From Bacteroidota bacterium (GTDB lineage: Bacteria; Bacteroidota; Bacteroidia; B-17B0; Aurantibacillaceae): a DNA stretch of 64,000 nt. The notes under the pieces are model-generated. The model was not told the origin of the DNA, did no database searches, and saw only the letters and a program-made list of their open reading frames with translations. The translations under genes were made by a program, and so were the position numbers. This document shows, in pieces, positions 59,691 through 64,000 of the stretch (its first letter is position 1; every line of letters begins with the position of its first letter). The stretch spans positions 186,001-250,000 of the forward strand of contig JAHBTI010000001.1 of assembly GCA_019638705.1 (NCBI GenBank), written 5' to 3'.

Positions 59691-60050
59691 TTAGTCCCAA
59701 TACCATTCGTTGATTTCTGAAAACATAAGAAGAATTCCGAAGAAATGACCAATTCCACTAATTATTATTGAAGTCCATTCAATTTTATTTCTGTCAATTA
59801 TCCTGATTTTTATTATGTAAGCAATCGTTACGAATAGCCAAACAATAAAAGAGAATAACCACATTGAACCTGTCCAATCAACAAAAGGAGAGTAGTCTTT
59901 ATAAATACTAAGTTCTTTTGGGTCAGGGTGGCTAAATGAAGGCAGATACCCTAATATTAATCCAGCGTGAAAATAAAAAGTCAGCAATGATATAATGAAT
60001 GTACAAGGAATTATACCTAAAATATAAAATATTATTTTCCAAGTTTTCAT
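59691..60050 (-). CDS. Small integral membrane protein, 119 aa, unknown
   Basis: Three transmembrane segments (IIFYILGIIPCTFIISLLTFYF, SMWLFSFIVWLFVTIAYIIKI, WTSIIISGIGHFFGILLMF). AT-rich, with no known family. It starts one base after the tex stop, so it could be transcribed as the tail of the tex mRNA. It resembles the gene at 59159-59623 in composition but not in recognisable sequence. Confidence 0.6.
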   Translation of the reverse strand: MKTWKIIFYILGIIPCTFIISLLTFYFHAGLILGYLPSFSHPDPKELSIYKDYSPFVDWTGSMWLFSFIVWLFVTIAYIIKIRIIDRNKIEWTSIIISGIGHFFGILLMFSEINEWYWD

Positions 60051-60051
60051 G

Positions 60052-62298
60052 TTACTTCTTAAACTTATTCTTCAACGCTGCCAGTGCGCTATCCATATCA
60101 TTCGGATTATAACTTTCTTCTTTCACCGCTTTTGGTTTTGAAGATTTAATGTGTTGTGTTTCGCCTTTCATGCTTAAAGCAATGCGCTTGCGTTTTGCGT
60201 CCACTTCGGTTACGTTTACCCAAACTTTTTGTCCCACTTTCACAATTTTATTCGGGTCGTCAATAAACGTATCTGCCAGTTGCGAGATGTGTACCAATCC
60301 GTCCTGATGAACACCAATATCCACAAACGCACCAAAATTGGTAACGTTAGTAACAATGCCCGGCAAACGCATTCCCTCGCGCAGGTCGTTAATTTCGTGT
60401 ACGTTTTCGTCAAAGCTAAACACTTCAAAACTTTTGCGCGGGTCGCGCCCCGGTTTTTCCAATTCGTTTACAATGTCTTTCAGCGTAGGCAAACCAACGG
60501 TTTCAGTAACATAATTCGTGAGTTGAATTTTTTTGCGTACTTCTTTTTGCTCCATCAAATCGTCAATGCTGCAATTCAGGTCGCTTGCCATTTTTTCTAC
60601 AATGTGATAACTTTCGGGGTGTACCGCGCTTTTATCCAATGGGTGTGCACCGTTGCGAACACGCAAAAATCCCGCGCATTGCTCAAACACTTTTTCGCCC
60701 ATGCGCGCCACTTTCATAATTTCTTTGCGCGATTTAAACTCGCCGTTTTCATTTCTGTATTCCACAATGTTTTGCGCCAACACATTTCCAATTCCTGAAA
60801 CGTAAGACAACAATTGTTTGGAAGCCGTGTTCACTTCCACGCCCACAGCGTTTACGCAGCTTCCCACAACTTCGTCCAATTTGTTTTTTAAATTCGTTTG
60901 GTCAACATCGTGTTGGTATTGTCCCACGCCGATTGATTTCGGGTCAATTTTTACCAACTCCGCCAAAGGGTCAGCCAAGCGGCGACCAATGCTCACCGCA
61001 CCGCGCACGGTTACATCTTTGTCGGGAAATTCTTCGCGTGCCACTTCGCTTGCAGAGTAAACACTTGCGCCCGCTTCACTCACCACAATTATTGAAATGG
61101 ATTTTGGTAAGACATCAATGTTGCGCACAAATTGTTCTGTTTCGCGGGAAGCCGTTCCGTTGCCGATGGCGATTGCTTCTATATTATGTTTTTGACAAAA
61201 TGCCAATACAATCATTTCGGCTTCTGAAACTCTGCGCTGCGGTTCGTGAGGATAAATAACGGTGTCTTCCAATAATTTTCCTTGTTTATCTAAAGCCGCA
61301 ACCTTGCAGCCTGTGCGGAAACCGGGGTCTAAGGCTAAAATATTTTTTTGTCCCAAAGGTGAAGCCAACAGCAATTCGCGCAAATTATCCGCAAAAACCA
61401 CAATGGCTTTTTCGTCGGCTTGCTGTTTGGTAAGCAAACGCATTTCGGCTTCAATGCTTGGTTGCAGCAAACGTTTGTAGCCGTCTTCAATGGCTTCCTT
61501 TATTTGATTGGCGCACTCTCCGCGCGAAGTAATAATTTTCCGTTCAATCAATTCACGCGCTTGTTCGTCATCAACAATAATATCTAAAATCAAAACATCT
61601 TCTTTTTCACCGCGCCTCATCGCCAACATTCTGTGGCTTGGACAATCCATTAATTTTTCTTCCCACTCAAAATAATCTTCAAATTTTTCGCCTTCCTCTT
61701 CTTTGCCTTTAATCACGCGGCTTTTAATGATGCCTGATTTTTTAAAGAGTTCACGCATACTTTCACGCACCAAAGCATCTTCGCTCACAATTTCAGCAAC
61801 AATATCTCGCGCGCCTTGCAGAGCTTCCAACACCGACTTCACTTCTTTTTCTTCGGAAATAAATTTTTCGGCTTCTTCAAACACCAAATTATTTTTTTGC
61901 TCTAAAATAAATTGCGCCAAAGGTTCTAAACCTTTTTCACGCGCAATGGTGGCTTTGGTGCGGCGTTTGGGTTTGTACGGCAAATACAAGTCTTCCAGCT
62001 TGCTCAAAGTTTCGGCAGCAAGAATTTGTTCGCGTAATTCATCAGTCAATTTATTTTGTCCCTCAATGGATTTTAAAATGCTTTCGCGGCGTTGTTCCAA
62101 TTGGCGCAGGCGTTCAATTTCATTGCGTATTTGCATAATCTGAACTTCGTCCAAACTGCCTGTAACTTCTTTGCGGTAACGTGCAATAAAAGGAACAGTC
62201 GCACCTTCGTCCAACAAATTAACGGTGGCGGTAACATCTTTTGAATTTAAGTTTAAGAGGTCGGCAATTTTAAAATGCAATCGTGCTTCGTTCATCAT
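60052..62298 (-). CDS. tex: Tex-family RNA-binding transcription accessory protein
   Basis: 748 aa. The N-terminal Tex domain has ATVPFIARYRKEVTGSLDEVQIMQIRNEIERL and EDLYLPYKPKRRTKATIAREKGLEPLA. A YqgF/RNase H-like domain (ILALDPGFRTGCKVAALD, AIAIGNGTASRETEQF) is followed by helix-hairpin-helix (LLSYVSGIGNVLAQNIVEYRNENG) and a C-terminal S1 domain (GMRLPGIVTNVTNFGAFVDIGVHQDGLVHISQLAD). Tex binds nucleic acid and affects transcription. Its exact role is not settled. Confidence 0.95.
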   Translation of the reverse strand: MMNEARLHFKIADLLNLNSKDVTATVNLLDEGATVPFIARYRKEVTGSLDEVQIMQIRNEIERLRQLEQRRESILKSIEGQNKLTDELREQILAAETLSKLEDLYLPYKPKRRTKATIAREKGLEPLAQFILEQKNNLVFEEAEKFISEEKEVKSVLEALQGARDIVAEIVSEDALVRESMRELFKKSGIIKSRVIKGKEEEGEKFEDYFEWEEKLMDCPSHRMLAMRRGEKEDVLILDIIVDDEQARELIERKIITSRGECANQIKEAIEDGYKRLLQPSIEAEMRLLTKQQADEKAIVVFADNLRELLLASPLGQKNILALDPGFRTGCKVAALDKQGKLLEDTVIYPHEPQRRVSEAEMIVLAFCQKHNIEAIAIGNGTASRETEQFVRNIDVLPKSISIIVVSEAGASVYSASEVAREEFPDKDVTVRGAVSIGRRLADPLAELVKIDPKSIGVGQYQHDVDQTNLKNKLDEVVGSCVNAVGVEVNTASKQLLSYVSGIGNVLAQNIVEYRNENGEFKSRKEIMKVARMGEKVFEQCAGFLRVRNGAHPLDKSAVHPESYHIVEKMASDLNCSIDDLMEQKEVRKKIQLTNYVTETVGLPTLKDIVNELEKPGRDPRKSFEVFSFDENVHEINDLREGMRLPGIVTNVTNFGAFVDIGVHQDGLVHISQLADTFIDDPNKIVKVGQKVWVNVTEVDAKRKRIALSMKGETQHIKSSKPKAVKEESYNPNDMDSALAALKNKFKK

Positions 62299-62424
62299 TT
62301 GTATGTTGATTATTAATTTTTTTTAAAAATAAGTTTATAAGTGATGAGGCGAGATTTGATTTTTCAACAAATTTTTTTTATCCACTTAACAATTTTTTGT
62401 TGCTTTTTCTTTGTCATTTATACT

Positions 62425-62432
62425 TAGCTTTG
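62425..62432 (+). promoter_or_regulatory. -7 element upstream of the small membrane-anchored protein
   Basis: TAGCTTTG, a perfect match. Transcription would start near 62438, which rules out the in-frame TTG at 62411 as start codon. Confidence 0.55.
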
Positions 62433-62476
62433 CTCTCCTCCTGAAAAAAAGAGATTACATATTCATCTTTATTTTT

Positions 62477-62788
62477 ATGTGCAGTATGCTGTTCACCGTG
62501 TTTCAGTATATGGTAATTATTGAAGAAGAAGTGCCGCACAGAAAAATGGAACTTGTAAAAAAACAAAAGTCCGACACTGGCAGCGGTGGCGGAAACGGCG
62601 ATTTTCCTGCTGACGAAGACCCTGCCAACGAAGAAATTCCAAGCGGCTACGATGATACCTTAAAAGGCTTTTACGAAAACTCGTATTTTGACTTTTACAG
62701 TTCGGCATCGTTTCATTCCTATCACTCAAAGCCTGTGTTCTATTCTCACTTAACAGAGAAAATAAACACCCCCCCTCCCAAAGTTTAA
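62477..62788 (+). CDS. Small membrane-anchored protein, unknown; start uncertain
   Basis: From the ATG at 62477 the product is 103 aa (MCSMLFTVFQYMVIIEEEV...). An in-frame CTG at 62441 would add KKRDYIFIFIF in front and make a proper N-terminal membrane anchor, but leaves a leader of only a few bases. The outside part is acidic with a SDTGSGGGNGDFPADEDPANEE linker and an aromatic segment (YENSYFDFYSSASFHSYHSKPVFYSHL). No family is recognised. It stands alone between tex and the carbonic anhydrase gene. Confidence 0.55.
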   Translation: MCSMLFTVFQYMVIIEEEVPHRKMELVKKQKSDTGSGGGNGDFPADEDPANEEIPSGYDDTLKGFYENSYFDFYSSASFHSYHSKPVFYSHLTEKINTPPPKV

Positions 62789-62934
62789 TTTTTTGTATGC
62801 TCATTTGCTCCATGCGTGGCAATGAGTGTTTCATGCGTGTTTGTGGCTTTGTTGGAAACATCAAAACAAAGAACCATATACATTCAACCAATTAATTATT
62901 TACTATTTAAACATTACAACTAATTTAAACAGGT

Positions 62935-63576
62935 ATGGAAAATTCTTATAACAAACTGATAGAAGGAAACAGATTATTTTCACTTTCAAAGAAAAACGAC
63001 GACCCCGAATATTTTAAAAAATTATCGCTTGGGCAAAAACCCGATTACTTATGGATTGGTTGCAGCGACAGCCGTGTGCCTACCAACGAAGTAACGGGTA
63101 CTGAAAGTGGCGAAATTTTTGTGCATCGCAACATTGCCAATTTGGTAGTTCATACCGATTTGAATATGTTAAGCGTGCTGGAATATGCCGTAAGCGTATT
63201 GGAAGTAAAACACGTTATTGTATGCGGACACTACGGCTGTGGCGGCGTGCGCGCTGCTATGGGCAATGATATGTTCAGCTATGTGGACAACTGGCTGCGC
63301 AACATTAAAGATGTGTATCAGAAATACGAAACCGAATTGCAAGCCATTGGCGATATGGACAAACGTGCCGACAGATTAACCGAGCTTAACGTGATAGAAC
63401 AAGTGCGCAATCTGGCAAAAACAGACATTGTGCAAAAGGCTTGGAAAAAAAGAGAGCTGCACCTGCACGGCTGGGTTTATGGCATTAACAACGGATTAAT
63501 TACCGACCTCAATGTGATTCACAATGAGCAGGAAGATATTCCCGCCATATACCGTTACAACGTAAATAAAAAGTAA
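62935..63576 (+). CDS. can: Beta-carbonic anhydrase
   Basis: 213 aa. Zinc ligands are in CSDSRVP (Cys, with catalytic Asp/Arg pair) and HVIVCGHYGCGGVRAAM (His and Cys). Segments LWIGCSDSRVPTNEVTGTESGEIFVHRNIANLVVHTDLNMLSVLEYAV and HLHGWVYGINNGLITDLNV match the Can type. It interconverts CO2 and bicarbonate in the cytoplasm. A SulP transporter gene follows 44 nt later, a common pairing for bicarbonate uptake. Confidence 0.96.
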   Translation: MENSYNKLIEGNRLFSLSKKNDDPEYFKKLSLGQKPDYLWIGCSDSRVPTNEVTGTESGEIFVHRNIANLVVHTDLNMLSVLEYAVSVLEVKHVIVCGHYGCGGVRAAMGNDMFSYVDNWLRNIKDVYQKYETELQAIGDMDKRADRLTELNVIEQVRNLAKTDIVQKAWKKRELHLHGWVYGINNGLITDLNVIHNEQEDIPAIYRYNVNKK

Positions 63577-63620
63577 AAGACAAGCATTTATCATTAAACA
63601 AGAAAATTTAACAGAGAAGC

Positions 63621-64000
63621 ATGAAGAGCAATAACACGAGTAACGAGTTTAATATATTTAAAAACTTAAAGTACGATTTCCCTTCGGGCTTAGTCGTCTT
63701 TTTAGTGGCACTTCCGCTGTGTTTGGGCGTGGCGCTGGCATCTACCGGAAGAACCGATTTATTATTTTCGGGCATTATAGCAGGAGCAGTAGGCGGTATT
63801 ATTGTGGGTATGTTTAGCGGCTCGGCATTGGGCGTATCGGGTCCGGCGGCGGGCTTGGTAACTATTGTGCTGGGAGCAATTAACGGCTTGGGCAGCTTTG
63901 AGTTGTTTTTAACTGCCGTGGTGGTAGCCGGTATTTTCCAGTTAATAATGGGTTTTCTCAAAGCAGGAACAATCGGTTATTTTTTTCCTTCCTCTGTTAT
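63621..64000 (+). CDS. SulP-family anion transporter, partial (cut by window end)
   Basis: The ATG at 63621 opens a frame that runs off the window. The visible ~126 residues include YDFPSGLVVFLVALPLCLGVALASTGRTDLLFSGIIAGAVGGIIVGMFSGSALGVSGPAAGLVTIVL, the SulP N-terminal membrane domain. The carbonic anhydrase gene lies directly upstream, so bicarbonate is the likely substrate, though sulfate or other anions cannot be excluded. Confidence 0.9.
   Translation, partial: MKSNNTSNEFNIFKNLKYDFPSGLVVFLVALPLCLGVALASTGRTDLLFSGIIAGAVGGIIVGMFSGSALGVSGPAAGLVTIVLGAINGLGSFELFLTAVVVAGIFQLIMGFLKAGTIGYFFPSSV

Noticed and set aside
63608..63961. Open frame on the minus strand at the window end
   Set aside because: It is the antisense shadow of the SulP transporter gene starting at 63621, whose protein sequence is clearly recognisable on the plus strand.

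Overview
The window comes from the chromosome of a Bacteroidota bacterium (class Bacteroidia or a close relative). I could not place it to genus. The evidence is a short (288 aa) primary sigma factor, many promoters with the Bacteroidota -7 element TAnnTTTG, a protein with a type IX secretion C-terminal sorting domain, Bacteroidota-type families (DUF4294, a lipoprotein-type Sec-exported clade II NosZ) and A-rich leaders without Shine-Dalgarno sequences.

Layout. 1-5.7 kb: an exported lipoprotein, glycine decarboxylase (gcvP) and several small AT-rich hypotheticals. 5.9-21.8 kb: a compact denitrification island. A rightward nos operon (cytochrome c, nosZ, a membrane-NosL fusion, nosD, nosF, nosY) converges on a leftward operon (norC, norB, nirK with fused cytochrome c, a NirV-like SUMF1 protein, a SCO copper chaperone, a small exported protein, norQ, norD). 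Together they cover nitrite to NO to N2O to N2. No nitrate reductase is present. A CRP/FNR-type regulator and a fasciclin lipoprotein lie beside them. Palindromic TGA-N6-TCA sites precede nos, nor/nir, the regulator and the fasciclin gene. At three of these the site centre lies exactly 36.5 bp from the last base of a TAnnTTTG-like -7 element, the class II activator geometry. I infer one local regulon.

22-36.8 kb: housekeeping genes (recN, rpoD, lpxK, accC, rlmB, pncC, a sugar-phosphate isomerase) mixed with exported proteins and a TetR module with two matching operators. 36.8-42.2 kb: lipB, a YfiR-like/TPR/SpoIIE-phosphatase signalling operon, a sirtuin and a YoeB-type toxin-antitoxin pair. 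42.2-53.4 kb: exported peptidase, M3 peptidase, glycosyltransferase, small hypotheticals, a possible 39-aa microprotein transcription unit, a T9SS cargo protein and an alkyltransferase-like protein. 53.7-64 kb: B12-dependent ribonucleotide reductase, DNA polymerase I, Tex, beta-carbonic anhydrase and the start of a SulP transporter cut by the window end.

Intergenic DNA carries two families of palindromic, non-coding, MITE/REP-like elements: three copies with AACCACATAG ends, and one nested 154-bp palindrome with a partial second copy. No tRNA, rRNA, CRISPR array, insertion sequence or prophage was recognised.
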